A stretch of 64,000 bases of DNA from Cloacibacillus evryensis DSM 19522 (GCF_000585335.1 NZ_KK073872.1:2161283-2225282), one strand, 5' to 3'. Positions 34,678 to 43,123 are shown, counted from the stretch's first letter. A program made the numbers and translations. The notes: generated by a model not told the origin, from the letters alone.

Positions 34678-35763
34678 CTACTTGAACTGTTTCAGGAAGC
34701 GCAGGTCGGCGCTGTGGAAGAGGCGCACGTCGTCCACCCCGTAGCGCATCATCACAAGGCGGTCAAGACCGATGTTGATATAGAACCCCGACCAGACCGC
34801 GGGGTCCAGCCCCGCCGCTCTGAGGACGTTCGGATGCGGCGTGCCGCCGGGCATGACCTCTATCCAGCCCACATGCTTGCATACCTTGCAGCCCGTACCG
34901 CCGCATACCTGGCATTTCATGTCTATCTCAAATCCCGGCTCCACGAAGGGGAAGAAGCCGACGCGCATACGGACGCCGACCTCATGGCCGAAGACCTTTT
35001 CGAGTATCGTTTTGATGAGGACCATACCGGAGGCGAAAGAAAAATCCTTATCGACTATCAGGGCCTCGTACTGGAAAAAGGCGCGCTCGTGGCGGGCGTC
35101 GGTAGTCTCGTTGCGGTAGACGCGCCCCGGATATACGAAACGCGCGGGTGCTCCGTGCTCGCGCAGGTAGCGGACGCTGGCGCCCGTAAGATGCGGGCGA
35201 AGGCAGAGGCGCTTCGCCCCGCGCTCTTCGTCGTGCCCCTTCAGCCAGTAGGTATCCATGCTCTCGCGGGCTGGATGCTCCGGCGCAAAGTTCAGATTGT
35301 CAAAGGCAAATTTTTCGCTGGTTATCTCAGGCTCGGAGAATACCTCAAAGCCAAGCGAACGGAAGGCGTCGTTAAGGTCGTAGCACATTTGCGTAACGGG
35401 GTGCAGGCCTCCCTGAAAGGGCTCTATGCCGGGGACGGTGATGTCCGCCGCGCCCTCGAACGCGGAGAGCGTGTCGAGCAGCTCCGCGCTGCGGCTCTCG
35501 ACGGCGTCGCTGATGATCTGCTTGACGTCGTTGGCCGCCTGCCCCAGCACCTTGCGAAGCTCCGGAGCGGCCTGTCCCACGCTCTTCAATATCTCAGTCA
35601 GCTCGCCCTTGCGCCCGATAAGATTGGCGCGGACAAGCTGAAGCTGATCCGGCAAAGAACTTTGCGCTATCTTTTCCAATCCCGCCTCTTTTATCTTTTC
35701 AAGGCGTTCCAAAAGGCCGTTGTCTTCACCCTGCGGCCCCTTCGTTCCATCATTTTCCCGCAT
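34678..35763 (-). CDS. pheS: Phenylalanine-tRNA ligase alpha subunit
   Basis: A 361-residue class II synthetase subunit. N-terminal coiled coil for tRNA binding (LLERLEKIKEAGLEKI), motif 2 RVYRNETTDARHERAFFQYEAL and motif 3 GLDRLVMMRYGVDDVR. A loop with CQVCGGTGCKVC adds two CxxC pairs seen in many PheS. ATG at 35763 is chosen for the AGGAGGCAGG before it. Forms the alpha2-beta2 enzyme with PheT. Confidence 0.97.
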   Translation of the reverse strand: MRENDGTKGPQGEDNGLLERLEKIKEAGLEKIAQSSLPDQLQLVRANLIGRKGELTEILKSVGQAAPELRKVLGQAANDVKQIISDAVESRSAELLDTLSAFEGAADITVPGIEPFQGGLHPVTQMCYDLNDAFRSLGFEVFSEPEITSEKFAFDNLNFAPEHPARESMDTYWLKGHDEERGAKRLCLRPHLTGASVRYLREHGAPARFVYPGRVYRNETTDARHERAFFQYEALIVDKDFSFASGMVLIKTILEKVFGHEVGVRMRVGFFPFVEPGFEIDMKCQVCGGTGCKVCKHVGWIEVMPGGTPHPNVLRAAGLDPAVWSGFYINIGLDRLVMMRYGVDDVRLFHSADLRFLKQFK

Positions 35764-35787
35764 AAATCCTGCCTCCTGCAAACGGCG

Positions 35788-36504
35788 CTATTGCGGCGCG
35801 CCGGGTAAATTTATGTCCTTCATATCGATGAGGCCGGACACGCCGTTCTTTTCGACGAGCTTGTCCATATCCTCGACATGGCCCAACACCCACATCCTGT
35901 CCCCCTTCTCAAAGGGACGCATGGGCATCGGCGTATGTTGTATTCCCTCATACTCCATAAGTATAACAATAACTTTGTATTTTTGCGAAAATTTAAGTTC
36001 CGCCATGCTCTTGCCGATCATATCCGGCAGAGGCTGTATCTTTCCGAGGATGAAATTGCCGCCGTCGATGCGCGTAAAGGCGGAATACCACGGATAGACG
36101 AGCATCTCGCCGATACGTGAGCCCATGTCCCACTCCGGCGAGATCACCTTATGCGCGCCGACGCGCTCCAGCACCTTCGCGTGCAGCTTGTTCGAGGCGC
36201 GCGCGATGACGATCGGCACCCCCATATCGACCAGCAGGGAGGTGCAGAGGATGCTGTGCTCCACCGCCTCGCCGATCGTGACGACCGCGACATCCACCTG
36301 GGTGGCTCCGATCTTGCGCAGCGAATTTTCATCGGTGACGTCCATCTGCGCGGCGACGGCGATTTTATCGGAAAGTTCCATGACCGGCCCGGACATGCTG
36401 TCGATGCCGATGACGTTCTGTCCGAGGCTCGAGAGCTTTTCGCAGAGCGCGGTGCCGAAACGGCCCAGGCCGATTATCAGAAAACTCTTCTTTTTTCTCT
36501 CCAT
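35788..36504 (-). CDS. ktrA: K+ uptake gating protein KtrA (RCK/TrkA type)
   Basis: A 238-residue cytosolic RCK protein. The Rossmann motif is FLIIGLGRFGTALCEKL with DSMSGPVMELSDKI after it, and the C-terminal RCK_C domain spans the last 85 residues. It forms an octameric ring that binds ATP/ADP and gates the membrane partner. ATG at 36504 fits AAAGGAG better than the in-frame GTG at 36513. It starts 14 bases after the ktrB stop. Confidence 0.93.
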   Translation of the reverse strand: MERKKKSFLIIGLGRFGTALCEKLSSLGQNVIGIDSMSGPVMELSDKIAVAAQMDVTDENSLRKIGATQVDVAVVTIGEAVEHSILCTSLLVDMGVPIVIARASNKLHAKVLERVGAHKVISPEWDMGSRIGEMLVYPWYSAFTRIDGGNFILGKIQPLPDMIGKSMAELKFSQKYKVIVILMEYEGIQHTPMPMRPFEKGDRMWVLGHVEDMDKLVEKNGVSGLIDMKDINLPGAPQ

Positions 36505-36517
36505 GACGAGCACTCCT

Positions 36518-37855
36518 TTAACCTATCGGAATATGCGTATTGGGATAATGTATCCCCGAATCTCCGTCAGCGGTAACAAGCGTGGAAATAAATGAATAGA
36601 GCCCAACCCTTCCCCAAAACATCAGCAGCGTGATCACGAGCTTTCCCGCCGTGGAAAGCTCCGTGGTGACTCCTACCGTCAGGCCGACCGTGCCGAGCGC
36701 CGAAGCGACCTCAAAAATTATCGCGGAGAAAGGCATCTCCTCTATCAGCGTAAGCAGCACGGAGCCTGCCAGTATCGTGAAAAGATATATTGCGATGACG
36801 GAGAGCGCCCGGCGCTCGGTCCGCTCGGATATCCCGCGGTTCAGGAAGGTCGGGTCGCTGCGCATGTGCAGCTCGCTCCAGACGGATACCGCCAGCACCC
36901 CGAAGGTCGTCGTCTTCACGCCGCCGCCTGTGGAGGCGGGGGAAGCGCCGATTATCATCAGCACGATCATCAGCGCCTGCCCGAGGCCGGAGAGCGAACC
37001 GCTGGGCACCGTCTCAAAACCGGCCGTCCTCGTCGTGACGCTGGCAAAGAGGGCGTTCCAGACCTTCGCCCACACGGGAAAATCCTTGAAAGCGACATTC
37101 CAGTCCGAGAGCAGAAAGAGCACCGTACCGCCGACGATAAGGCCGCCTGTTATCATGAGCACAAGCTTTGCGTAGACCGAGACGCGGTGCGGCTGCCGGC
37201 GCTTAAACTTGAAATAGTTGGCATACTCGGCGAAGACGGGAAAACCAAGCCCGCCGAGAACTATCAGCGCCATTATCGTTCCCGGTATTATCAGCGTCAT
37301 CCTGTAGCCGTGCAGGCCGCCCAGACAGGGAGAGAATCCGGCGTTGCAAAAGGCGCTGACCGAATGAAACACGGCGAGATAGACCGCCCGCAGGAGCGCC
37401 TCCCCATTTAACACAAATCCCGCGAACAGCAGGATACTGCCGATCCCTTCGAGAAAGAGCGTGTATCTTATCACCGTGAAAAAAAGAGTGATCGCGCCCT
37501 GCACTCCGTCGACGCCAAGCCCTCCGAGAAAAAAAATGCGGCTCCTTATCCCGATCCTGCGCCCCACGGCGATGGACAGCAGCATCATACCTGTCATGAT
37601 CCCCAGGCCGCCTATCTGGATCAGCGCCATCATGATCACCTGCGACAGCAGTCCGAAATCCGTTGCGATGTCGACGACGCCAAGCCCCGTGACACAGACC
37701 GCCGACGTAGCCATAAAAAGCGCGTCGACAGGAGACAGGGGCTTCGCGTAGACAAAATTATTGGAGAGCCATAAGAGAAAGGCTCCCGCCAGTATGACCA
37801 GCAGGAACCCTGTAACAATGACTCTTTCTACCTTATAAGAGGTATGAAAACGCAA
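36518..37855 (-). CDS. ktrB: K+ transporter membrane subunit KtrB/TrkH
   Basis: A 445-residue protein with about ten membrane helices and four P-loop filter segments: ALFMATSAVCVTGLGVVD, AVFHSVSAFCNAGFSPC, ALFASVTTRTAGFETV and VASALGTVGLTVG, each with the conserved glycine. Length is in the short KtrB range. Operon with ktrA; probably Na+-dependent K+ uptake. Confidence 0.94.
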   Translation of the reverse strand: MRFHTSYKVERVIVTGFLLVILAGAFLLWLSNNFVYAKPLSPVDALFMATSAVCVTGLGVVDIATDFGLLSQVIMMALIQIGGLGIMTGMMLLSIAVGRRIGIRSRIFFLGGLGVDGVQGAITLFFTVIRYTLFLEGIGSILLFAGFVLNGEALLRAVYLAVFHSVSAFCNAGFSPCLGGLHGYRMTLIIPGTIMALIVLGGLGFPVFAEYANYFKFKRRQPHRVSVYAKLVLMITGGLIVGGTVLFLLSDWNVAFKDFPVWAKVWNALFASVTTRTAGFETVPSGSLSGLGQALMIVLMIIGASPASTGGGVKTTTFGVLAVSVWSELHMRSDPTFLNRGISERTERRALSVIAIYLFTILAGSVLLTLIEEMPFSAIIFEVASALGTVGLTVGVTTELSTAGKLVITLLMFWGRVGLYSFISTLVTADGDSGIHYPNTHIPIG

Positions 37856-37888
37856 CGTATTTCACACTCGAATCAAAAATCGGTATTT

Positions 37889-38239
37889 TTACAGAGCGGC
37901 GCGCGCCTTTTCTACAAGCTGTGAGAAGGCCGGCGCGTCGTTGACGGCGAGATCGGCGAGCATCTTGCGGTTGATCGTGATATTCGCCCTCTTGAGGCCG
38001 TTGATCAACGCGCTGTAGGCAATGCCGTTCACGCGGGCGGCGGCGTTGATACGGACGATCCACAGCTTGCGGAAGTCACGCTTCTTGAGCTTGCGGCCTG
38101 CGAAGGCGCTAGTAAGCGCGTGCAGGTACGCTTCGCGGGCGCGGCGATATACATTCTTCTTGCGTCCCCAAAAACCCTTCGTGATGCTGTATAATTTTTT
38201 CTGCTTATTGCGGCTGGCGCTGGATCCCTTTACTCGCAT
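37889..38239 (-). CDS. rplT: Large ribosomal subunit protein bL20
   Basis: A 116-residue basic protein (MRVKGSSASRNKQKKLYSITKGFWGRKKNVYRRAREAYLHALTSAFAGRKLKKRDFRKLWIVRINAA). The family signature is complete. Third gene of infC-rpmI-rplT; L20 represses this operon in other bacteria by binding the mRNA leader. Confidence 0.97.
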   Translation of the reverse strand: MRVKGSSASRNKQKKLYSITKGFWGRKKNVYRRAREAYLHALTSAFAGRKLKKRDFRKLWIVRINAAARVNGIAYSALINGLKRANITINRKMLADLAVNDAPAFSQLVEKARAAL

Positions 38240-38284
38240 TTTATGTCACTCCTTGAAATTTATCTGGTTAACCGTGGCTCCGCG

Positions 38285-38482
38285 CTACGCGTAGGGGAGC
38301 ATCTTCTTTACGTGCGCCTCTATCCCTGTCGGGAGAATACCCTTCTTCCTCAGGGCACGGAGACGCTTCGAATTTTTTGAAGAAAGAAGGTGTCCGCGGC
38401 CGCTCTTTTTGAAGCTTACCTTGCCTGAGCCAGTTATCTTAAAGCGCTTTTTCGTTGCGGAATGTGTTTTCATCTTAGGCAT
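38285..38482 (-). CDS. rpmI: Large ribosomal subunit protein bL35
   Basis: A 65-residue basic protein (MPKMKTHSATKKRFKITGSGKVSFKKSGRGHLLSSKNSKRLRALRKKG), the standard L35 length. It sits between infC and rplT, with AGGAGGAAAAG before the ATG. Confidence 0.97.
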   Translation of the reverse strand: MPKMKTHSATKKRFKITGSGKVSFKKSGRGHLLSSKNSKRLRALRKKGILPTGIEAHVKKMLPYA

Positions 38483-38524
38483 GTTGCTTTTCCTCCTCTA
38501 ATTTGCAAACTAGGCGATCCGCGC

Positions 38525-38545
38525 AAAACGCCGCAACGGCGTTTT
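38525..38545 (-). promoter_or_regulatory. Hairpin between infC and rpmI
   Basis: Perfect 9-bp stem AAAACGCCG / CGGCGTTTT (38525-38533 and 38537-38545) with a 3-base loop in the 115-base gap between infC and rpmI. The T run is within the stem, so it is a weak terminator at best; an L20-responsive or processing element is possible. Confidence 0.5.
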
Positions 38546-38597
38546 GGTCTCCCGCCTATAATTTATTTACCCAGGACGGGTAACTGAATCCCCTTAT

Positions 38598-39242
38598 TTA
38601 TATCTGGTCGGCGTCGGGCAAAACGTCCTTCTTGGCCTTCTGCGCCTTCACCGCGGCCGCCGCGCCATCTGACGGCAGCTTCTGACGCTCTGCCTGCGGA
38701 GCCGGTTTCTTAACGGGGATCTCGGCTGCCGGCGCTATCATTATCCTCATATAAGCGCCCTCCATCCTCGGCTCCATCTCTATCTTGCCAAACTCCGAGA
38801 CGGCGTCGACGACCTTCTTCAATACTTCCCTTCCCCTGTCAAGGAAAGCCATTTCGCGTCCGCGAAAGAATACTGAGACCTTGACACGATGCCCTGCCTG
38901 AAGGAAAGTCTGAATAGCCTTCACCTTGAATTCATAGTCATGCAGGTCTATCTTCGGACGCATCTTTATTTCTTTGACGACCTGGTTCTTCTGCTTCTTG
39001 CGCGCGTCCTTATCGCGTTTCTGCTGCTGGAAGCGGTACTTCCCGTAATTCATGATACGGCATACGGGCGGCGTCGCCTGCGGCGCGACCTCTACGAGAT
39101 CGAGTTCCGCGGCCTCCGCCATCTTGAGAGCCTCCTGAATGCTTATCACTCCGCGCTTGGCGTTTTGCTCGTCAATAAGGAGAATTTCCGGCGACCGGAT
39201 CTCGGAATTTACGCGGGGTTCGTCTTCCCTTGTGTTTGCTAT
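38598..39242 (-). CDS. infC: Translation initiation factor IF-3, AUA start codon
   Basis: A 214-residue factor that keeps the 30S subunit free and proofreads start codons. The N-domain must include NTREDEPRVNSEIRSPEILLIDEQNAKRGVISIQEALKMAE, so the true start lies upstream of the first ATG/GTG in frame. The only codon at proper distance from GGAGGTG is ATA at 39240-39242. infC is the classic gene with a rare start (AUU in E. coli), used for self-control because IF-3 rejects such codons. An out-of-frame ATG-CCA-TAG overlaps this ATA. The C-domain and a Lys/Ala-rich tail are intact. Confidence 0.93.
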   Translation of the reverse strand: MANTREDEPRVNSEIRSPEILLIDEQNAKRGVISIQEALKMAEAAELDLVEVAPQATPPVCRIMNYGKYRFQQQKRDKDARKKQKNQVVKEIKMRPKIDLHDYEFKVKAIQTFLQAGHRVKVSVFFRGREMAFLDRGREVLKKVVDAVSEFGKIEMEPRMEGAYMRIMIAPAAEIPVKKPAPQAERQKLPSDGAAAAVKAQKAKKDVLPDADQI

Positions 39243-39247
39243 GGCAT
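39239..39247 (-). other. Two-codon ORF (AUG-CCA-UAG) overlapping the infC AUA start
   Basis: On the minus strand ATG (39245-39247), CCA, TAG (39239-39241) share the same GGAGGTG Shine-Dalgarno as infC, with the AUA start lying across its last two codons. Ribosomes could choose either start. Confidence 0.6.
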
Positions 39248-39278
39248 TACACCTCCTGAAAAATTATTCGACCGAATT

Positions 39279-39313
39279 AAAAAGGTCCGGGCGCACAAGA
39301 ATGCGCCCGGACC
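39279..39313 (-). terminator. Leader terminator (attenuator) of infC-rpmI-rplT
   Basis: Perfect 12-bp GC-rich stem GGTCCGGGCGCA / TGCGCCCGGACC (39284-39295 and 39302-39313), six-base loop, then TTTTT on the minus strand, 37 bases before the infC start and about 95 bases after the predicted transcription start. Confidence 0.85.
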
Positions 39314-39412
39314 CTAGAAATATCTTCTCGGGGGCGGCCTGACAACTGATTTCGTCGGCAGGCGAGAGGGGCATCCTCTGCTTAAAACCCATTGATACTT
39401 ATCAACTGGAAG

Positions 39413-39441
39413 ATACTACCACAACGCGCCGCGATATGCAA
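39413..39441 (-). promoter_or_regulatory. Promoter of infC-rpmI-rplT
   Basis: TTGCAT (39436-39441), 17-base spacer, TAGTAT (39413-39418) on the minus strand. A perfect palindrome TTGATA-CT-TATCAA (39391-39404) lies just at the predicted start. Confidence 0.65.
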
Positions 39442-39659
39442 GCGCAGGAAAACACCTTGATCTCCAAGTTTTCGACTGGAAACTATTGCCGTAAACAATA
39501 TAGACTGCGCGCCGGATTTACAAATCCGGCGCACAGGATGTGTGGGGTGGTGAATCGTGGTCAGGCTTTGATTATGAAGGCTTCGCTTCAGCCGCCGCGT
39601 AACGTACGGGGTGTCCGGCCGCGGCATGTCTCTTCATTGCCGCGTTCCGGCATACCCTC
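39442..39659. other. Non-coding gap after the catabolic operon, with one strong hairpin
   Basis: No gene seen. An 11-bp inverted repeat GCGCCGGATTT / AAATCCGGCGC (39509-39519 and 39522-39532) may mark the 3' end of the upstream operon, although no T run follows it on the minus strand. Confidence 0.5.
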
Positions 39660-41201
39660 TTAAAGAGGAATGTTCCCATGCTTGCGCGCGGGACGCTCTT
39701 TTTTTCTGCCCCAAAACATGCGCAGCGTCTGAATGATCTTTATTCTTGATTCGGCCGGTTCGATCACGTCCTCGAATTTTCCGAGCTCGGCGGAGCGGTA
39801 GGGGTTCAGGAATTCCGTCTCGTACTTTTCCTTGTACATCTCCCTGGCCGCGGCGGGATCGGCGGCCTGCGCGATCTCATTTTTATAGAGCACCTCGACG
39901 GCGGCGTCGGCTCCGACCACGGCGCGTTCGCAGCTCGGCCAGGCGATGACGAAATCCGCCTTCATGTCGATGCTGCACATCGCGGGCGTAGCTCCGCCGT
40001 AGGACTTTCTGATCGGCATGATGATCTTGGGGACGGTCGCCTCCGCCCACGCATAGAGCAGTTTTGCCCCATGCCTGATGATGCCGTCATGTTCCTGGTT
40101 GACGCCGGGCAGATATCCTGGGACGTCCACGATCGACAAAAGCGGGATATTGAAGGCGTCGCAGGTGCGAATGAAGCGCGCCGCTTTGCAGGAGGCGTTG
40201 ATGTCGAGACAGCCGGCCATACAGCTGGCCTGATTGGCAACGACGCCTACCGGCATACCGCCCATGCGGATAAACCCGACTATGATATTGCGGGCATACG
40301 CCGGAGAAATTTCAAAGAAGAAACTGTCGTCGGCGATTTTTGTAATGACGCTTTTCATATCATAGGCTTTACGTTTGCTGTCGGGAATAATATCGTTGAG
40401 TTCCTCTATCCTGCGGTTAACGTCGTCGTTAGTGGCATAGATCGGAGGAAGAAGCTGGCAGTTGGCGGGGAAAAAGCTCAGCAGACTTTTGATCTGTTCG
40501 ATACAGTCATAGTCGTCCCTCGCCACCAGATGTGAAAGTCCCGATTTGGTGCTGTGCGTCGTAGCTCCGCCCAGCGTTTCAAAATCCACGACCTCGCCCG
40601 TCACCTCTTTGATAACGGCGGGCCCGGTGATAAAGGCTTTGCTGGTCTTATCGACCATGACGATAAAGTCGTTGAGGGCTGGAGAGTATGAGGCGCCGCC
40701 GGCGCAGCTTCCCATGAGAGCTGAAATCTGCGGAATGACTCCCGAGGAGTTCACGTTGTTGTAGAAGATGGTTCCGTAGACTGACGCGCCCGGCCCCTCC
40801 TGAAGACGGCCTCCGCCGGAATCGTTGAGCCCGACGATGGGTACGCCGACTTCCAGCGCCAGCTCCTGCATTCTGGCGAGCTTCAATCCATGCATCTCAC
40901 CCATCGATCCTCCCAGAACGGTGGCGTCCTGAGCGTAGGCGAAAGCTTTTCTGCCGTTGATAAGCCCGTGCCCCGTGATGATCCCGTCCGCCGGCGCGTC
41001 GATTTTGTCCATGCCGAAGCGCGTCGCTCTGGGTCTTACGAACATGTTGTATTCCACGAAGGTGCCGGGATCGAACAGTAAATTGATTCTCTCGCGTGCC
41101 GTCAGTTTGCCCTTGGCATGCTGCTTGTTGATTTTTTCCTGCCCGCCCTGAAGCATGATGTGCGCTTTTTTATCGAGCATGGCTTGAAGTTTCTGATTCA
41201 T
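39660..41201 (-). CDS. Acyl-CoA carboxyltransferase (MmdA/PccB-type)
   Basis: A 513-residue biotin-dependent carboxyltransferase. It has both crotonase-like halves: GSMGEMHGLKLARMQELALEVGVPIVGLNDSGGGRLQEG, then SALMGSCAGGASYSPALNDF (oxyanion Gly-Ala), and VGVVANQASCMAGCLDINASCKAARF with MPIRKSYGGATPAMC. Ending KHGNIPL is the family end. It acts on propionyl-, methylmalonyl- or glutaconyl-type CoA esters with a biotin carrier; no carrier or membrane decarboxylase subunit lies here, so direction (carboxylase or Na+-pumping decarboxylase) is open. Last gene of the cluster beginning at 53426. Confidence 0.9.
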   Translation of the reverse strand: MNQKLQAMLDKKAHIMLQGGQEKINKQHAKGKLTARERINLLFDPGTFVEYNMFVRPRATRFGMDKIDAPADGIITGHGLINGRKAFAYAQDATVLGGSMGEMHGLKLARMQELALEVGVPIVGLNDSGGGRLQEGPGASVYGTIFYNNVNSSGVIPQISALMGSCAGGASYSPALNDFIVMVDKTSKAFITGPAVIKEVTGEVVDFETLGGATTHSTKSGLSHLVARDDYDCIEQIKSLLSFFPANCQLLPPIYATNDDVNRRIEELNDIIPDSKRKAYDMKSVITKIADDSFFFEISPAYARNIIVGFIRMGGMPVGVVANQASCMAGCLDINASCKAARFIRTCDAFNIPLLSIVDVPGYLPGVNQEHDGIIRHGAKLLYAWAEATVPKIIMPIRKSYGGATPAMCSIDMKADFVIAWPSCERAVVGADAAVEVLYKNEIAQAADPAAAREMYKEKYETEFLNPYRSAELGKFEDVIEPAESRIKIIQTLRMFWGRKKERPARKHGNIPL

Positions 41202-41291
41202 ATGACCGGCCCCCTAAAGATAGATTTTTTCTAAAAAATGACCGCCGCGCGAAGAGGGCGCCCCTTCGCGCGGAAAAAAGTTGGAGATTTA

Positions 41292-42284
41292 TCAGACTAA
41301 TCCCTTCCAGGGGCTCAAGTCAAGTCCGCACTTCTCAAATCTTTCGCCAAGGAAGTTCAGCGCGTTCTTATACATGATCTTTTCCATGACGCCGGGCCTG
41401 AGATCCAGCTCTTCCCACTGCTTGAGGATCTCGCTGAGCTTGAAGACTCCCCACTCGGAACCGAAGATGAACTTGTCCTGGAGGCGTCTGTTCATGTCAT
41501 AGGTCATGCACTGCGGGAAGTATTTGGGCCACATGCCGGAGGTTTCGCGCATCACGTTCGTCTTGTGCATCGCGACATGGTTGATGACTTCCGGCCACGG
41601 CTCGCCGACGTGCAGGGCGATTATCTTCAGGCGCGGGAAATCCGCCGCTACTTCATCGACGTCGAGAGGCTGGCAGTAGGTCATGCTGTAGAGGCCGTCG
41701 CCGCCGGGGGCGCCGCTGCCCATTCCCGTGTAGCCGATGTGGAACTGGACCGGCGCTTCAAGCTGCTGGCAGAGGTCCCACAGCGGATAGAAGCGTCTGT
41801 CGTTGACGCGGAATTTCTGCGTGCACTGCTGGAACTTCAAACCGATCAGCTTCAGTTCGGTAATGGCTCTTTCAGCTTCCAGAAGGGCGTTCTGCCCCTG
41901 CCAGGGGTCGACCGAGCCCCACGCGCCGAAAAACGCGTCGGGGAACTCCTTCCACAAGCCGTAAACAAAGTCGTTGCTGGTGGGCGGTTCGCCCATGCCG
42001 CTGGTGGCGTCCCAGCCGACAGGCTGCATTTTTACGCCGTGAGTAAGGGCGTCGTTCGCCATTACTTCGTGTCCGGTTTCGTCGAACTCCGCCTTCAGAT
42101 CATCCAGCGTGCCCTTTCCAGATTTTCCGACCCAATTGGGCTGCGTGTATTTTCTGGAGGCCAGCATGGCCTTCATTGCGGGCGGATATCCTCCCTTGAC
42201 AAAGGGATGCGCGTGGACGTCGATAATATGAAAACCTCTTTCTTCAAGAGTTTTAGGTGTTCTGTCTCCTTGAGCCGTTGCCAT
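41292..42284 (-). CDS. Amidohydrolase-2 family metal-dependent hydrolase/decarboxylase
   Basis: A 330-residue TIM-barrel protein of the amidohydrolase family that includes ring-acid decarboxylases and lactonases. Metal motif HxH in FHIIDVHAHPF, later His in PVQFHIGYTGMG and in IIALHVGEPWPE. The usual terminal Asp (GSDxP) is replaced by FIFGSEWG, so a Glu takes that place. GLKFQQCTQKFRVNDRRFYPLWDLCQQLEAPVQFH is the typical barrel strand pattern. It follows the BadI-like gene in the same operon. Function could be hydrolysis of a ring or lactone or decarboxylation. Confidence 0.8.
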   Translation of the reverse strand: MATAQGDRTPKTLEERGFHIIDVHAHPFVKGGYPPAMKAMLASRKYTQPNWVGKSGKGTLDDLKAEFDETGHEVMANDALTHGVKMQPVGWDATSGMGEPPTSNDFVYGLWKEFPDAFFGAWGSVDPWQGQNALLEAERAITELKLIGLKFQQCTQKFRVNDRRFYPLWDLCQQLEAPVQFHIGYTGMGSGAPGGDGLYSMTYCQPLDVDEVAADFPRLKIIALHVGEPWPEVINHVAMHKTNVMRETSGMWPKYFPQCMTYDMNRRLQDKFIFGSEWGVFKLSEILKQWEELDLRPGVMEKIMYKNALNFLGERFEKCGLDLSPWKGLV

Positions 42285-42337
42285 GATTCATACACTCCTT
42301 TCAAAACTAATGTCCGAGCCTTGAAAGCCCAAACAAA

Positions 42338-43123
42338 TTAACGGTATTGGGCGATGTCGGGATCTCTCTTTTCACTGAACGCCTTGCCGCATTCTTTCGC
42401 CTCGTCCGTGTTGAAATACATGTTAAGCGCGACGCCGGCCATGGACTGAATGCCGCCGATGGAGGCGCTGTCGGCGTTGAAGGACATTTTCAGCGCGGCC
42501 AGAGAGGTCGGGCTGGATTTGACGATGTCATCCACCCATTTGTCCGTCTCCGCCATCAGCTCCTCAGGCGGGACTACGGCATTGACCAGTCCCATCCGCA
42601 GGCACTCTTCCGCGGTATATTTCCTGCACAGATACCAGAATTCTCTCGCCTTTTTCTCGCCGACTATGCGGGCGAGATAGGCGCTGCCGTATCCGGCGTC
42701 AAAGCTTCCGACCTTGGGGCCGACCTGGCCGAACTTGGCCGTGGCGGAGGCGATGGTAAGATCGCACACCACCTGGATGACGTGGCCGCCGCCGATCGCA
42801 TAGCCGTTGACCGCCGCCACCACCGGCTTGGGGATGGCGCGGATGGTATGCAGAAGCTGGGCGAAGAGGCTGGGCATCGGCAGCTTTTCAATGGGCTGGG
42901 CGTCGGCGTCCGTCTCACAGGGGGTGCCGCCGATCGTAAAGGCGCGGGTCCCGGCCGCCGTGAGGATGACCGCTCCGACCTCTTTGTCTGTCCACGCGCT
43001 CTGAAGCGCCGTGATCATTTCATTCAAGGTACGATTGGTGAACATATTCATCTTGTCGGGTCTGTTGATGGTTATCTTTGCCCGGTTGTTATACTTTTCG
43101 TACAGTATATCCTGAAATTCCAT
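42338..43123 (-). CDS. BadI/MenB-type crotonase (2-ketocyclohexanecarboxyl-CoA hydrolase-like)
   Basis: A 261-residue crotonase. The phrases INRPDKMN, PKPVVAAVNGYAIGGGH and FGQVGPKVGSFDAGYGSAYLARIVGEKKAREFWYLCRKY are those of the MenB/BadI subgroup, and overall it reads like BadI, which opens 2-ketocyclohexane-1-carboxyl-CoA to pimeloyl-CoA by reverse Dieckmann cleavage. The first oxyanion segment is FTIGGTPCETD where BadI/MenB have GGDQ, so the substrate may differ. No menaquinone genes are near, arguing against MenB. It lies between the thiolase and amidohydrolase genes of the cluster. Ring cleavage is inference by homology. Confidence 0.82.
   Translation of the reverse strand: MEFQDILYEKYNNRAKITINRPDKMNMFTNRTLNEMITALQSAWTDKEVGAVILTAAGTRAFTIGGTPCETDADAQPIEKLPMPSLFAQLLHTIRAIPKPVVAAVNGYAIGGGHVIQVVCDLTIASATAKFGQVGPKVGSFDAGYGSAYLARIVGEKKAREFWYLCRKYTAEECLRMGLVNAVVPPEELMAETDKWVDDIVKSSPTSLAALKMSFNADSASIGGIQSMAGVALNMYFNTDEAKECGKAFSEKRDPDIAQYR

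Noticed and set aside
39549-39590. Minus-strand SEAFIIKA-stop similar to the thiolase end SEAFVIRV-stop at about 43192-43215, suggesting a decayed thiolase copy
   Set aside because: Similarity spans only about 35 bases; the codons before it (preceded by a stop) show no thiolase motif such as CxG or GHP.
41245-41273. 10-bp hairpin between the amidohydrolase and carboxyltransferase genes as an operon terminator
   Set aside because: On the minus strand the T run starts six bases after the stem, and the following gene fits the same pathway; at most a weak attenuator.
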